The notes under the pieces: generated by a model
The model's input: the letters and a program-made list of their open reading frames with translations, nothing else
Database searches by the model: none
Told to the model about the DNA's origin: nothing
In this document: positions 1 to 9,302 of the stretch, one piece after another
Layout: the number at the start of each line of letters is the position of its first letter
How positions within the stretch are numbered: the stretch's first letter is position 1
DNA from: Streptococcus sp. WB01_FAA12
Lineage (GTDB): Bacteria; Bacillota; Bacilli; Lactobacillales; Streptococcaceae
NCBI RefSeq assembly: GCF_012843315.1
Contig: NZ_JABAEX010000003.1
Location: 91,865-155,864, forward strand
Direction: 5' to 3'
Length of the DNA stretch: 64,000 nucleotides
Made by a program: the position numbers and the translations under genes

Positions 1-1677
1 ATGAACGAAGGTATCCGTCCCATCAATAACGTAGTGGATGTGACAAATTACATCCTACTCTACTTTGGTCAACCTATGCATGCCTTTGACTTGGATACCT
101 TTGAAGGGACTGACATCCGTGTGCGTGAAGCGCGTGCTGGTGAAAAATTGGTGACCTTGGATGGGGAAGAGCGTGAGTTGGAAACAAATGACTTAGTTAT
201 CACTGTGGCTGACAAGCCAGTAGCCCTTGCAGGTGTTATGGGTGGTCAAGCAACAGAAATCTCTGAAAAATCTACTCGTGTTGTCCTTGAAGCAGCTGTT
301 TTCAATGGCAAATCAATTCGTAAGACCAGTGGTCGCCTTAACCTTCGTTCAGAATCATCTTCTCGCTTTGAAAAAGGAATCAATGTGGCAACACTCAATG
401 AAGCCTTGGATGCTGCAGCTAGCCTGATTGCCGAACTTACAGGTGCGACGGTGCGTAAAGGTATCGTTTCAGCGGGTGAACTTGATATTTCTGATGTGGA
501 AGTTTCTTCAACTCTTGCTGACGTTAACCGTGTTCTCGGAACTGAGCTTTCATATGCTGATGTAGAGGATGTCTTCCGTCGTCTTGGATTTGGGCTTTCT
601 GGAAATGCAGAAAGCTTTACAGTCAGCGTACCGCGTCGTCGTTGGGATATTACTATTGAGGCAGACCTCTTTGAAGAAATCGCTCGTATCTATGGTTATG
701 ACCGCTTGCCAACTAGTCTTCCAAAAGATGACGGTACAGCAGGGGAATTGACTGCGACACAAAAACTTCGCCGTCAAGTTCGTACTATTGCTGAAGGAGC
801 AGGTTTGACAGAAATCATCACCTACGCTCTAACAACTTCAGAAAAAGCAGTTGAGTTTACAGTTCAACCAAGTAAGCTGACAGAACTCATGTGGCCAATG
901 ACAGTGGACCGTTCTGTCCTCCGTCAAAATATGGTCTCAGGTATCCTTGATACAGTTGCTTACAACGTAGCGCGTAAGAACAAAAACTTGGCTCTTTACG
1001 AGATTGGAAAAGTCTTTGAACAAACAGGCAATCCCAAAGAAGACCTACCAAACGAAATCAACAGCTTTGCCTTTGCCTTGACAGGCTTGGTTGCAGAAAA
1101 AGACTTCCAAACAGCAGCGGTTCCAGTTGATTTCTTCTATGCTAAGGGAATCCTGGAAGCCCTCTTTGCTCGTTTGGGGCTCCAAGTGACCTATACAGCA
1201 ACAGCTGAAATCGCTAGCCTTCACCCAGGACGTGCAGCCGTGATTTCACTCGGTGACCAAGTTCTTGGTTTTCTTGGACAAGTACATCCAGTCACTGCTA
1301 AGGCTTACGATATCCCAGAAACTTATGTAGCGGAGCTCAACCTTTCAGCCATCGAAGCTGCTCTACAACCAGCGGCTCCATTTGTGGAAATCACGAAATT
1401 CCCAGCAGTCATCCGTGATATTGCCCTTCTTCTCAAAGAAGAAATTAGCCATCAAGAAGTTGTAGACGCTATCCAAGCTGCAGGCGTGAGACGATTGACA
1501 GATATCAAACTCTTTGACGTCTTCTCAGGTGAAAAATTGGGACTTGGTATGAAGTCAATGGCCTATAGCTTGACCTTCCAAAATCCAGAAGACAGCTTAA
1601 CGGACGAAGAAGTAGCTCGCTACATGGAGAAAATCCAAGCATCACTCGAAGAAAAAGTTAAGGCAGAAGTGCGTTAA
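1..1677 (+). CDS. pheT: Phenylalanine--tRNA ligase beta subunit, 3' part
   Basis: C-terminal 558 residues of the beta subunit; the gene begins before the window. PheS2PheT2 charges tRNA-Phe with phenylalanine in the cytoplasm. Seen: the B3/B4 editing-domain segment near the start ([20 protein letters not shown]), the B5 region and the catalytic-like core, and at the end a typical FDX-ACB anticodon-binding domain (from about [17 protein letters not shown]). Full streptococcal PheT is about 800 aa, so roughly the first 240 residues are missing. A terminator hairpin follows the stop. Base composition and codon use are typical of highly expressed streptococcal core genes. Confidence 0.97.
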   Translation: MNEGIRPINNVVDVTNYILLYFGQPMHAFDLDTFEGTDIRVREARAGEKLVTLDGEERELETNDLVITVADKPVALAGVMGGQATEISEKSTRVVLEAAVFNGKSIRKTSGRLNLRSESSSRFEKGINVATLNEALDAAASLIAELTGATVRKGIVSAGELDISDVEVSSTLADVNRVLGTELSYADVEDVFRRLGFGLSGNAESFTVSVPRRRWDITIEADLFEEIARIYGYDRLPTSLPKDDGTAGELTATQKLRRQVRTIAEGAGLTEIITYALTTSEKAVEFTVQPSKLTELMWPMTVDRSVLRQNMVSGILDTVAYNVARKNKNLALYEIGKVFEQTGNPKEDLPNEINSFAFALTGLVAEKDFQTAAVPVDFFYAKGILEALFARLGLQVTYTATAEIASLHPGRAAVISLGDQVLGFLGQVHPVTAKAYDIPETYVAELNLSAIEAALQPAAPFVEITKFPAVIRDIALLLKEEISHQEVVDAIQAAGVRRLTDIKLFDVFSGEKLGLGMKSMAYSLTFQNPEDSLTDEEVARYMEKIQASLEEKVKAEVR

Positions 1678-1681
1678 ACCA

Positions 1682-1712
1682 TCAATCCATCCTTCGGGGT
1701 GGATTCTTGCTT
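1682..1712 (+). terminator. Terminator after pheT
   Basis: The inverted repeat AATCCATCC / GGGTGGATT closes on a TTCG tetraloop and is followed by a T-rich stretch, immediately after the pheT stop codon. Confidence 0.75.
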
Positions 1713-1872
1713 TTCAAAATGACAATTCAGGATCAAAAATGGGCAATTGGGGAGTAAAAGCACCTGTATGCACTTTAATGGGCTATAATTGTTCTATCAC
1801 TTAGGCACTTAAGACCCTTAGGGGAAGTAGTTTTTAAGCTGGGATGGACAAGATAAAAATGTACATAAATCC

Positions 1873-1901
1873 TTGTAAAGGCTATCAAAAAGGAGTATAA
1901 T
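1873..1901 (+). promoter_or_regulatory. Sigma-A promoter of the ABC export operon
   Basis: TTGTAA, a 17-bp spacer, then TATAAT; it lies 27 bp upstream of the ATP-binding gene, whose RBS is GGAGGTGG. Confidence 0.75.
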
Positions 1902-1928
1902 AAGTGCAAGATATTTCGGAGGTGGAAA

Positions 1929-2822
1929 ATGCTAGAAGTAAGAAATCTAGAGAAAAGTTTCGGTTCCAAGCAAGTCTTGTTTGGTGTCGATTTTCAAGCA
2001 AGTCCAGGACGGATTCTGGGACTGGTCGGGAAAAATGGTGCTGGGAAAACAACGATTTTCCACAGCATGTTGAAATTTTTGGACTATCAAGGAGCAATCA
2101 GTCTGGATGGGCAGGAGATTCGTCAGGAAACCTACGCTCGGATTGGTTATCTGCCTGAGGAACGCAGCCTCATGCCTAAGTTGACAGTCCTTGAGCAAGT
2201 TCGTTACTTGGCTACTCTAAAAGGCATGGATGCTAAGGAGGTCAAGGAAAAACTCCCTCAATGGATGGAAAAATTAGAAGTGAAAGGCAAATTGACCGAC
2301 AAAATCAAGAGCCTCTCCAAAGGGAATCAGCAGAAAATTCAACTGATTATCACCCTAATCCATGAACCAGATTTGATTATCTTGGATGAGCCCTTTAGTG
2401 GTCTGGATCCAGTCAATACTGAGTTGCTCAAGCAGGTCATCTTAAAAGAAAAAGAGCGTGGTGCGACCATTATCTTTTCTGACCATGTCATGACCAACGT
2501 CGAGGAGCTTTGCGATGATATCCTGATGATTCGTGATGGGCGTGTGGTCTTGCATGGACCAGTTCAGGATGTTCGCAATCAATACGGGAAAACACGTCTT
2601 TTTGTTTCAAGTGAACGAAGCAAGGAAGAATTGGAAAAACTTCCTCATGTCAAACAGGTGAGCTTAACCAAGCAAGGTAGTTGGAAATTGATCCTCGATG
2701 ATGAGAGTGCTGGAAGGGAACTCTTCCCAATCCTCACTCAAGGTCAATACATCGCGACCTTTGACCAACAAGCTCCAACAATCGATGAAATCTTTAAACT
2801 AGAATCAGGGGTGGAAGTATGA
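1929..2822 (+). CDS. ABC transporter ATP-binding protein (export type)
   Basis: Cytoplasmic ATPase of a two-gene ABC exporter, 297 aa. Seen: Walker A GLVGKNGAGKTT near residue 35, the signature-like segment SLSKGNQQKIQL near residue 130, Walker B LIILDEPFSGLDP near residue 150, and the H-loop segment SDHVM. A C-terminal extension of about 80 residues is typical of the ABC-2/NatA-type family. The ATG follows a strong GGAGGTGG. Its stop overlaps the ATG of the permease by 4 bp, so the two are translationally coupled. The substrate cannot be read from sequence; relatives export drugs, peptides or sodium. Confidence 0.9.
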   Translation: MLEVRNLEKSFGSKQVLFGVDFQASPGRILGLVGKNGAGKTTIFHSMLKFLDYQGAISLDGQEIRQETYARIGYLPEERSLMPKLTVLEQVRYLATLKGMDAKEVKEKLPQWMEKLEVKGKLTDKIKSLSKGNQQKIQLIITLIHEPDLIILDEPFSGLDPVNTELLKQVILKEKERGATIIFSDHVMTNVEELCDDILMIRDGRVVLHGPVQDVRNQYGKTRLFVSSERSKEELEKLPHVKQVSLTKQGSWKLILDDESAGRELFPILTQGQYIATFDQQAPTIDEIFKLESGVEV

Positions 2823-4018
2823 GAAATATGTGGGTTGTAATGAAGGAAACCTATCTTCGACATGTCAAGTCGTGGAGTTTCTTCTTTATGGTGATTTCGC
2901 CGTTCCTCTTTTTAGCCTTATCTGTAGGAATTGGCTATCTCCAAAATTCTTCTATGGCCAAGAATAGCAAGATAGCAGTAGTAACAACTGTGCCATCTGT
3001 GGAAGAAGGGCTCAAGGGTACTAATGGTATCAACTTTGATTATAAGGATGAAGCCAGTGCCCAAGCTGCTGTCAAGGATGAGAAAATCAAGGGTTACCTA
3101 ACTATTGATCAAGAGGATAGTGTCATCAAAGCCGTCTATCATGGTGAAACCTCTCTTGAAAGTGGCATCAAACTAGCAGTAACCAATAAGTTAAATGAAC
3201 TGCAATACCAACTCAATCGCTCAGCAGCCAATTTGTCTCAAGAACAGGAGAAACGCTTGAGTCAAACTGTTGACTTTACTGAGAAGATTGATGAATCTAA
3301 GGAAAACAAAAAAATTGTTCAAACCATTGCGGCCGCAGGGCTTGGTTTCTTCCTTTATATGATTTTGATTACTTATGCTAGCGTCACTGCTCAGGAAGTA
3401 GCCAGCGAGAAAGGAACCAAAATCATGGAGGTGGTCTTCTCTAGTATCCGAGCTAGTCATTATTTCTATGCTCGCATGCTGGCTCTGCTTCTTGTGATTT
3501 TGACCCATATTGGGATTTACGTCGTGGGTGGACTTGCTGCCATTCTGCTCTTTAAAGATATCCCTATCTTGGCACAATCTGGTATTTTAAACCACTTGGG
3601 AGAGGCTTTCTCGCTCAATACCTTATTGTTTGTCTTGGTTAGTCTCTTTATGTACGTTGTTTTGGCAGCCTTCCTAGGATCCATGGTTTCTCGCCCTGAG
3701 GATTCAGGAAAGGCCTTGTCGCCGTTGATGATCTTGATTATAGCAGGATTTGTGGGGGTAACTTCTCTAGGTGCTGCTGGTGACAATTTAGTTCTGAAAA
3801 TTGGTTCCTACATTCCTTTCATTTCGACCTTCTTTATGCCATTTAGAGCTATAAATGGTTATGCAAGTGGTCTGGAAGCTTGGATTTCTCTTGCCATAAC
3901 GGTTGCTTTTGCAGTCACTGCGACAGTCTTTATCGGACGTATGTATGCCAGTCTAGTCCTTCAAACGGATGATTTGGGAATCTGGAAAACCTTTAAACGT
4001 GCCTTAGCTTACAAATAG
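2819..4018 (+). CDS. ABC-2 type transporter permease
   Basis: Membrane partner of the preceding ATPase, 399 aa. One N-terminal membrane segment (SFFFMVISPFLFLALSVGIGY), an extracytoplasmic loop of about 120 residues, then five or so hydrophobic helices, followed by a short tail. This is the topology of the NatB/ABC-2 family. VASEKGTKIMEVVFSSI, just after the loop, is a typical conserved segment of this family. It overlaps the ATPase by 4 bp and is followed by a terminator, so the operon is two genes. Substrate unknown. Confidence 0.88.
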   Translation: MRNMWVVMKETYLRHVKSWSFFFMVISPFLFLALSVGIGYLQNSSMAKNSKIAVVTTVPSVEEGLKGTNGINFDYKDEASAQAAVKDEKIKGYLTIDQEDSVIKAVYHGETSLESGIKLAVTNKLNELQYQLNRSAANLSQEQEKRLSQTVDFTEKIDESKENKKIVQTIAAAGLGFFLYMILITYASVTAQEVASEKGTKIMEVVFSSIRASHYFYARMLALLLVILTHIGIYVVGGLAAILLFKDIPILAQSGILNHLGEAFSLNTLLFVLVSLFMYVVLAAFLGSMVSRPEDSGKALSPLMILIIAGFVGVTSLGAAGDNLVLKIGSYIPFISTFFMPFRAINGYASGLEAWISLAITVAFAVTATVFIGRMYASLVLQTDDLGIWKTFKRALAYK

Positions 4019-4019
4019 G

Positions 4020-4046
4020 AGAGCCTCGCGAAAGCGAGGTTTTTCT
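4020..4046 (+). terminator. Terminator after the ABC operon
   Basis: CCTCGC-GAAA-GCGAGG stem followed by TTTTT directly after the permease stop. Confidence 0.85.
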
Positions 4047-4089
4047 AGATGTTAAACAGCGAAATCGGTAAAAATATTTTTCATATCTA

Positions 4090-4119
4090 TTGACTTTTAG
4101 TAGTAAAATTTGGTATGAT
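4090..4119 (+). promoter_or_regulatory. Promoter of rplM-rpsI
   Basis: TTGACT and TATGAT separated by 18 bp, followed by a leader of about 100 nt before rplM. Confidence 0.7.
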
Positions 4120-4125
4120 AGTAGA

Positions 4126-4228
4126 CGGTATTGTTTACCCCATTTGTAAGGCCCCGGAACCTTTCAAATACCCCGCGGACCGGAACATCCGCCCTGTAAA
4201 CAAAAACGATATTCATATAGGAGAAATC
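4126..4228 (+). ncRNA. L13 ribosomal protein leader
   Basis: The untranslated leader between the promoter and rplM contains GTTTACCCC..., a GC-rich core (CCCCGGAACC, CCGCGGACCGG), and a pairing partner near CCTGTAAAC. This matches the position and style of the Firmicutes L13 leader, where L13 represses its own operon. Known for the family; the exact fold was not computed here. Confidence 0.6.
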
Positions 4229-4675
4229 ATGAACAAAACTACATTCATGGCTAAACCAGGCCAAGTAGAACGCAAATGGTACGTTGTTGACGCAACTGAT
4301 GTACCTCTTGGACGCCTTTCAGCAGTTGTTGCTAGCGTACTTCGCGGAAAAAACAAACCAACATTCACACCACACACTGATACAGGTGACTTCGTAATCG
4401 TTATCAATGCTGAAAAAGTTAAATTGACTGGTAAAAAAGCAACTGATAAGATCTACTACACTCACTCAAACCACCCAGGTGGATTGAAACAAATCTCTGC
4501 TGGTGAACTTCGTTCTAAAAATGCAGTACGTTTGATCGAAAAATCAGTTAAAGGTATGCTTCCACACAATACTCTTGGCCGCGCTCAAGGTATGAAATTG
4601 AAAGTATTCGTTGGAGCTGAGCACACTCACGCTGCACAACAACCAGAAGTTCTTGATATCTCAGGACTTATCTAA
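4229..4675 (+). CDS. rplM: 50S ribosomal protein L13
   Basis: 148 aa, normal length. [22 protein letters not shown] and the internal [23 protein letters not shown] and [15 protein letters not shown] segments are diagnostic. The ATG at 4229 with GGAG upstream is chosen because further upstream codons lie in the leader RNA. Large-subunit assembly protein; co-transcribed with rpsI 18 bp downstream. Likely autoregulated through the leader. Confidence 0.98.
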   Translation: MNKTTFMAKPGQVERKWYVVDATDVPLGRLSAVVASVLRGKNKPTFTPHTDTGDFVIVINAEKVKLTGKKATDKIYYTHSNHPGGLKQISAGELRSKNAVRLIEKSVKGMLPHNTLGRAQGMKLKVFVGAEHTHAAQQPEVLDISGLI

Positions 4676-4693
4676 GGAAAGGAACAATAAAGT

Positions 4694-5086
4694 ATGTCAC
4701 AAGCACAATATGCAGGTACTGGACGTCGTAAAAACGCTGTTGCACGCGTTCGCCTTGTTCCAGGAACTGGTAAAATCACTGTTAACAAAAAAGATGTTGA
4801 AGAGTACATCCCACACGCTGACCTTCGTCTTGTTATCAACCAACCATTCGCAGTTACTTCAACTGTAGGTTCATACGACGTTTTCGTTAACGTTGTAGGT
4901 GGTGGATACGCTGGTCAATCAGGAGCTATCCGTCACGGTATCGCTCGTGCCCTTCTTCAAGTAGACCCAGACTTCCGCGATTCATTGAAACGTGCAGGAC
5001 TTCTTACACGTGACTCACGTAAAGTTGAGCGTAAGAAACCAGGTCTTAAGAAAGCTCGTAAAGCATCACAATTCTCAAAACGTTAA
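4694..5086 (+). CDS. rpsI: 30S ribosomal protein S9
   Basis: 130 aa, full length, ending in the conserved basic tail [13 protein letters not shown]9 contacts P-site tRNA in the small subunit. The last roughly 50 bp of the gene serve as attachment site of the mobile region: a diverged second copy of this end lies at 58806-58857 and a partial third at 58976. The reading frame is intact, so integration preserved the gene, as is usual for elements that target 3' ends. Confidence 0.98.
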   Translation: MSQAQYAGTGRRKNAVARVRLVPGTGKITVNKKDVEEYIPHADLRLVINQPFAVTSTVGSYDVFVNVVGGGYAGQSGAIRHGIARALLQVDPDFRDSLKRAGLLTRDSRKVERKKPGLKKARKASQFSKR

Positions 5087-5087
5087 T
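5036..5087 (+). other. attL: rpsI 3'-end attachment site
   Basis: The last 16 codons plus stop of rpsI. They recur at 58806-58857 with 5 mismatches in 52 bp, in the same orientation. The integrase gene begins about 100 bp inside, as expected for an element end. The crossover point inside the repeat cannot be fixed from one sequence. Confidence 0.75.
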
Positions 5088-5110
5088 CAATACGATTATA
5101 TCAACGTTTC

Positions 5111-5147
5111 AAAGCACTCAAGAGTTTACTCATGGGTGCTTTTTTTG
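5111..5147 (+). terminator. Terminator after rpsI
   Basis: AAGCACTCA ... TGGGTGCTT stem followed by seven T. A diverged copy of this terminator region is present at 58991-59045, beyond the mobile region. Confidence 0.75.
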
Positions 5148-5191
5148 TGTTTTTTGAAAAAGTTCACCTCAAAGTTTACCTTATTTTAACC

Positions 5192-6409
5192 TTATTGTTT
5201 TAGAGACTTTAAGGCAAATTCACCGACTGCCATAGGGACTACGTTAGAAGTATTGACATAAATCTGTGTTGTACCTGTGTCGCTATGTGTTAGAGCTTCG
5301 GAAATGGCTTCTAAGCTCATTCCAGCCTGTTTAGCGAGCGTTGCTCCCGTATGACGTAGTTTATGTGGTGTAGCGTGTGTAAGCTCTGGGTGTCGCTTTC
5401 TGATAGTTTGCATCTTATTATTAAGATAGTCAGAATGTAGGGGTTTATTGATATTCCCTCTGGTATCTATATAAGTGAAGATGAATTGTTCTGGATTACT
5501 GATGATACCAAACTTTGCTAGTTCATATTTTTGTTGTTTTTTCCATAAGGTTAGGAGTTGAAGCAAGTCACTAGAAATAGAAAAGATAGTTTTTTTATTT
5601 CCTTTGGTAGATTTTACTTGTCCGTATCTATCTAAAGCCTGAATTAACTGAATCTGAGATTTTGAAAAGTCGATATGTTTCCACTGGAGAGCATATGTTT
5701 CTGATTTTCTATCTCCAAGGAAAAAAGTGAGATAGAAAAGGACGTAATCTTTGAGTGATATTCTATCATTCTCTAAATCCTCTTTAAAGGCTGAGAACCA
5801 TTCTTGGAGTTGCTCATGAGTTAAATATAAATCTTCATCACGTTTTGATTCTGCAAGTTGAATTTTTTTAACAGCCTTAATTCGTCTTAAAGTTTTTGCA
5901 ACTCTATTTGCTTCAATATATTCAAGTTCTTCTGCCCAATCAAAAATAGAAATAACGTAACTTCGTAAAGTTTTGAAGTTGGCATATTCGTTGGCTTTTG
6001 CCGTCATCAAATTTAGAATAACCTGTTTATTTTGGTTTAAAAATTGAATCGTATAGTTGCCAAGAAGTGATAGTATATGCTTTTCAAAACATGTTTTGGT
6101 ATTAGCAATTGTTGACCTGCTTGGTGGCTTAGAAGTTGATGTAGTTTGTCCTGCTTTATAGGATTCCCACCAAATATTATTATAGAAGTCTGAGAAAAGA
6201 ATATCTTCTTTTCCTAGTCCTGAAAACGCATTGTCTTCAATTTGGTTTAACTTCGTGAGTAAGTCTATCTCTGCTTGTCGTGCCTCCTTTCTTGTTTTGA
6301 ATCGTTTATCGTAGTAGTTGTTGCTGACGATTCCAAGTGGCATTCGAGCTTCTATTGGAATGTAGATTTTTAAACGATAAGTACCATTTTTTGTTTTAGT
6401 GATAGTCAT
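5192..6409 (-). CDS. int: Tyrosine site-specific integrase
   Basis: 405 aa from the ATG at 6409, which has AGGAG 6 nt upstream; an earlier in-frame start at 6445 lacks an RBS. N-terminal AP2-like arm-binding segment (GTYRLKIYIPIEARMPLGI), SAM-like core-binding domain, and C-terminal catalytic domain with FLGDRKSETYALQW (first Arg box), HATPHKLRHTGATLAKQAG (HxxR) and HSDTGTTQIYVNTS (Tyr). These are the R-H-R-Y motifs of Tn916/phage-type integrases. It points toward and ends next to attL. Mediates integration and, with Xis, excision. Confidence 0.93.
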   Translation of the reverse strand: MTITKTKNGTYRLKIYIPIEARMPLGIVSNNYYDKRFKTRKEARQAEIDLLTKLNQIEDNAFSGLGKEDILFSDFYNNIWWESYKAGQTTSTSKPPSRSTIANTKTCFEKHILSLLGNYTIQFLNQNKQVILNLMTAKANEYANFKTLRSYVISIFDWAEELEYIEANRVAKTLRRIKAVKKIQLAESKRDEDLYLTHEQLQEWFSAFKEDLENDRISLKDYVLFYLTFFLGDRKSETYALQWKHIDFSKSQIQLIQALDRYGQVKSTKGNKKTIFSISSDLLQLLTLWKKQQKYELAKFGIISNPEQFIFTYIDTRGNINKPLHSDYLNNKMQTIRKRHPELTHATPHKLRHTGATLAKQAGMSLEAISEALTHSDTGTTQIYVNTSNVVPMAVGEFALKSLKQ

Positions 6410-6475
6410 GATATTCTCCTTGTGTATCGAACCAGAAAATATCATGACTATTATAAAACAAAAATCTTGATATTT

Positions 6476-6739
6476 CTAGTTATGTGAGTTTAGCCATTGG
6501 TCGATAGCGTCTTTATGGAATCGAATCGTTTTACCGATTTTGATTTTGGGTAGGCCTTTTACAATCCAAGAATCCAGTGTATTGTTTGATATACCTAAAT
6601 AGTTACAAGCTTGTTGCTTGTTCAAATAGGGGCTATCGATACCGCTCTTGTCTAATTGCTCTCTGATTTCTTTATTTATAAGATTAGAGAGTAAAAGTTG
6701 AATTTGATGAATTTGCTCATCTGGTAAGATTACTTGCAT
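6476..6739 (-). CDS. xis: Excisionase (MerR-like DNA-binding)
   Basis: 87 aa. The C-terminal half is a compact winged helix: NKQQACNYLGISNNTLDSW followed by KIKIGKTIRFHKDAIDQWL, the standard HTH_17/excisionase layout. It lies directly upstream of int on the same strand and has an RBS (AGGAAAAG). Expected role: directionality factor that bends the element end and favours excision. Confidence 0.85.
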   Translation of the reverse strand: MQVILPDEQIHQIQLLLSNLINKEIREQLDKSGIDSPYLNKQQACNYLGISNNTLDSWIVKGLPKIKIGKTIRFHKDAIDQWLNSHN

Positions 6740-6752
6740 AGCTTTTCCTCCA

Positions 6753-7406
6753 TTATACTTCTATTGAAGTAGTGCTTGATATGACGTCACTAGTTTCATT
6801 CGGGGTATTCGTCAAAGAATTTTCTGATGAAGTTATTTTGCTTTTGTCTGTGCTATACCTTCGTGAATCTAAATACTTAGCAAAAAAGTAAGTTTTATCT
6901 ACGATAAGCCTTAATAAGATCGGATTTTCTTCTCTCGCATATCTAACCAGATGATTAAACTCTGTGAAATTCTTCTTGTCTATCACATCAATGATGGCTG
7001 ATAGAAAATCATCGTTGTTATTGTTTATGAGGAATTTGTCTAATTCAAATCCGCATCCTATTTCTATATCATCAATTTTGTATTGAGTCTTTTCAGGATT
7101 CTCCGCATGAACAAAGTAGTCATACATCCCCTTGGGAGACATAATGGGCTCTACATGAGCAGGCCCCTTTAATTTATCCTTGATGAGTTCAGATACTTGA
7201 TTATAGCTTTTAAGCGAATCAAAGAAAAAGGCTCCATGCTTATGAGCTTTCTTAAGTTCCCCTGTTTTTCGATTGATATCTCTATCATGCCAAGGTGATA
7301 AGATAAAGGGGATATGAAAACCTTCAAGGATTTCCAAATAGTTTTCTGGGGCGCTCTCTCTGTAGAAAAGAAAAGCCCATTTATTAGAACGTTGTTCTTT
7401 TGCCAT
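6753..7406 (-). CDS. Rep_2-family (pMV158 RepB-like) HUH replication initiator / putative relaxase
   Basis: 217 aa from the ATG at 7406; a TTG at 7412 is an alternative. N-terminal catalytic domain: WAFLFYRESAPENYLEILEGFHIPFILSPWHD, then the HUH motif KAHKHGAFFF, then the Tyr-containing helix GMYDYFVHAENPEKTQY. This is the RepB/PF01719 fold; the C-terminal 70 residues are Ser/Thr-rich and unrecognised. The protein should nick the TACTACGAC loop about 120 bp upstream (7518-7549). In related streptococcal IMEs such proteins act as relaxases. No superfamily-3 helicase domain is present, so host helicase (PcrA) is presumably used. Confidence 0.8.
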   Translation of the reverse strand: MAKEQRSNKWAFLFYRESAPENYLEILEGFHIPFILSPWHDRDINRKTGELKKAHKHGAFFFDSLKSYNQVSELIKDKLKGPAHVEPIMSPKGMYDYFVHAENPEKTQYKIDDIEIGCGFELDKFLINNNNDDFLSAIIDVIDKKNFTEFNHLVRYAREENPILLRLIVDKTYFFAKYLDSRRYSTDKSKITSSENSLTNTPNETSDVISSTTSIEV

Positions 7407-7517
7407 ATTCAATATGTCTCGCTTTCAAATTGTATTTCTATCTATAAGGAGATTTAGAGGGGTGTCTTCGGAAGGTGGGACACGCTTTATTTGATATTTT
7501 TGTGATTATTGATTATT

Positions 7518-7549
7518 GGACTAACGGGGTCGTAGTAACCCGTTAGTCC
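7518..7549 (-). other. Rolling-circle double-strand origin / nick hairpin
   Basis: Perfect 11-bp inverted repeat GGACTAACGGG / CCCGTTAGTCC with a 10-nt loop that reads TTACTACGAC on the minus strand. TACTACG/AC exposed in a hairpin loop is the established nick sequence of the pMV158 family, and the RepB-like gene lies about 110 bp downstream on the same strand. Confidence 0.8.
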
Positions 7550-7561
7550 GTAGACCAAAAC

Positions 7562-7607
7562 AGAAGGGCGCTAGGTGGCGCTCACTTCGTGCGCCAAAGC
7601 GCCCTTC
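7562..7607 (-). repeat. Long GC-rich hairpin with GCGCCCTT word (oriT-like or terminator)
   Basis: Outer arms GAAGGGCGCT / AGCGCCCTTC and inner arms GGCGC / GCGCC around a short loop. It abuts the stop of the 7611-8210 gene, so it may act as a terminator, but the T-run on the minus strand is weak. On the minus strand it reads inverted repeat followed by TAGCGCCCTTCT, resembling a pSK41/pIP501-type nick region. The same 12-mer occurs in the ICE at 20667-20678. Confidence 0.5.
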
Positions 7608-7610
7608 CAA

Positions 7611-8210
7611 TCATTTGCGTCTTGTTCCGATAAAGTAGAAGTCCATGCCCTTTCTTTCAGGTCGTGAAAAATAATAGTCTGGATTGCGACTAGAAACTTC
7701 TTCACTGATGATTGTTTCCAAATCCTTTAAGATTTTAATGGCTTGTTGGGATTTGGGAACAGGAATAATCAAGGTTGCGCTTCCTTCTCTTATATCTACA
7801 ACCACTTTCTGAATTGCTTTATTGAACTGTTTATTGACAGGACTGTATCTTTTTATATTCCCTTGCTCGCTTGTGCTTCCAGATTCTGAGTGTTCTCTTT
7901 GAATAAGAAAAAGGCGAAGTGAAAAGGTCTGTATGATGGACTTAAAGAGGTTAGATACTCTATCTTCTCTCTGTCGTATCTTAATTTCATAGCCAAATAA
8001 TCCAAAGAATAAGAGAAGGGACAAGAAAGAGATAGATGAGCTGATAAAGTGAAGCAAGTGCAGGAAATCAAACAGAGATGTGAAATAAATACTGTTTTCC
8101 AAGGGATTCATTCCAAGCCTCAATAAGATTGAAATAAGCATAGATAGGATTCCTATTATAAAAAGGGTGGTTGCTGGATGAATGGTTTTTTGAAAATTCG
8201 TTTTTATCAT
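7611..8210 (-). CDS. Membrane protein of unknown function (IME)
   Basis: 199 aa, not recognised. Two N-terminal hydrophobic helices (TLFIIGILSMLISILLRLG and a second near FISSSISFLSLLLFFGLFG), then a soluble basic domain of about 110 residues ending KGMDYFFIGTRRK. Three bases separate it from the TcpA-like gene, so it is in the same operon. The two-helix anchor next to a coupling ATPase suggests a membrane partner for DNA delivery; this is inference from position only. Confidence 0.65.
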   Translation of the reverse strand: MIKTNFQKTIHPATTLFIIGILSMLISILLRLGMNPLENSIYFTSLFDFLHLLHFISSSISFLSLLLFFGLFGYEIKIRQREDRVSNLFKSIIQTFSLRLFLIQREHSESGSTSEQGNIKRYSPVNKQFNKAIQKVVVDIREGSATLIIPVPKSQQAIKILKDLETIISEEVSSRNPDYYFSRPERKGMDFYFIGTRRK

Positions 8211-8213
8211 AGT

Positions 8214-9302
8214 CTATAAAATTCCTTTCGTAGTGTAATAGGTGGGGCAGAGGAGGGGGAGAACTTGATAAGGATGTTCGTTATCAATGATTTGAATTAA
8301 GCCAGTTCCTTTGCCGATTGGAATAACAATGCCTTCTGGGTCAAGGTCGGGAAACAAAAATTGTGTGGTCTTTTTATTAATGTTTCCAATTTGTATAAGA
8401 ACGTTTAATTGTTCTCGAACAGAAACTGGTATGGTAGTATGATCAAAGCGTTGACTGACTAGAAGTAAATGAACTCGTGTGGAACGTCCCAGTAACGCGA
8501 TTTGAGATAATAACGAGAAGAAGGAATCTTTTATGGTTTTGTTGACCCCTTCTGACAAGGCAAGGACTTCATCAATGACAATGCTTAGATGTTTAAAATC
8601 GTGCCTAGGATTTTCAAACAGGATGGCTTGCCTTTTATGGATGATGGTCAGACACTTGCTTAAGTTTTCATTGATTTCTGACACAAAGTCAGACTTAGAA
8701 CGGTTTTCATGAGGGTGAATGACAGGGATTTGGTATTCTCTTGCCCAACGTGATGGGGTATCAAACTTAGGGTCAATGATAATCAAGTCAGAAAAGTTTC
8801 TGAGGACACTTAAAAGGTAGGTAAGGGCATAGCTTTTTCCACTACCTGAATTTCCCGCAATCGCAAGGGATGTTACCTTGTCATAGTTAATGGTTAGATT
8901 TTTCATAATAGGAATATTATTACACTTTAGATTTGAGGCAAATGTCTCAAGTTCTGGAATAACCAAGCGTTCCGAAATTCCGATTTTCCATGGGAAGAAT
9001 AAGCCTCGCTGAACATGAATATCCTCTGTCTTTAATGCGATAAAGTAAGCAGAATTTTGCTTTAACAAAGTATATTGTGGATAGAGGGAGGCGTTTGCGA
9101 TTAGAAAAATCTTTTGATACAAGTCATCATCGATGATAAAGCCACAAGGAAGCCGAGGGACAAAGATAAAGCCGTCTTCTCGGACGAGAATGTTAAAAGA
9201 GTTGGTGTAGGATGTTTCACCCTGTAATACAGAGCCCAAACCCATGTTCAAGCTCTGTAACAGGTATTGTTCCAACTCTCTTTGTGTGAGAGTTGAAACC
9301 AT
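8214..9302 (-). CDS. FtsK/TcpA-like coupling ATPase
   Basis: 362 aa. Walker A AIAGNSGSGKSYALTYLL near residue 150, Walker B FKHLSIVIDEVLALSEG near residue 240, and the conserved LLGRSTRVHLLLVSQRFD after it: this is the FtsK/SpoIIIE-HerA fold, shorter than chromosomal FtsK and lacking its membrane helices. Such TcpA-type proteins bring the relaxase-DNA complex to a conjugation channel. The start overlaps the upstream stop (TAATG). With the Rep_2 protein it forms the mobilisation core of the IME. Confidence 0.85.
   Translation of the reverse strand: MVSTLTQRELEQYLLQSLNMGLGSVLQGETSYTNSFNILVREDGFIFVPRLPCGFIIDDDLYQKIFLIANASLYPQYTLLKQNSAYFIALKTEDIHVQRGLFFPWKIGISERLVIPELETFASNLKCNNIPIMKNLTINYDKVTSLAIAGNSGSGKSYALTYLLSVLRNFSDLIIIDPKFDTPSRWAREYQIPVIHPHENRSKSDFVSEINENLSKCLTIIHKRQAILFENPRHDFKHLSIVIDEVLALSEGVNKTIKDSFFSLLSQIALLGRSTRVHLLLVSQRFDHTTIPVSVREQLNVLIQIGNINKKTTQFLFPDLDPEGIVIPIGKGTGLIQIIDNEHPYQVLPLLCPTYYTTKGIL

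Noticed and set aside
4115..4228. Extended N-terminus of L13 (38 extra codons)
   Set aside because: These codons lie in the structured leader RNA; the ATG at 4229 gives the normal 148-aa L13.
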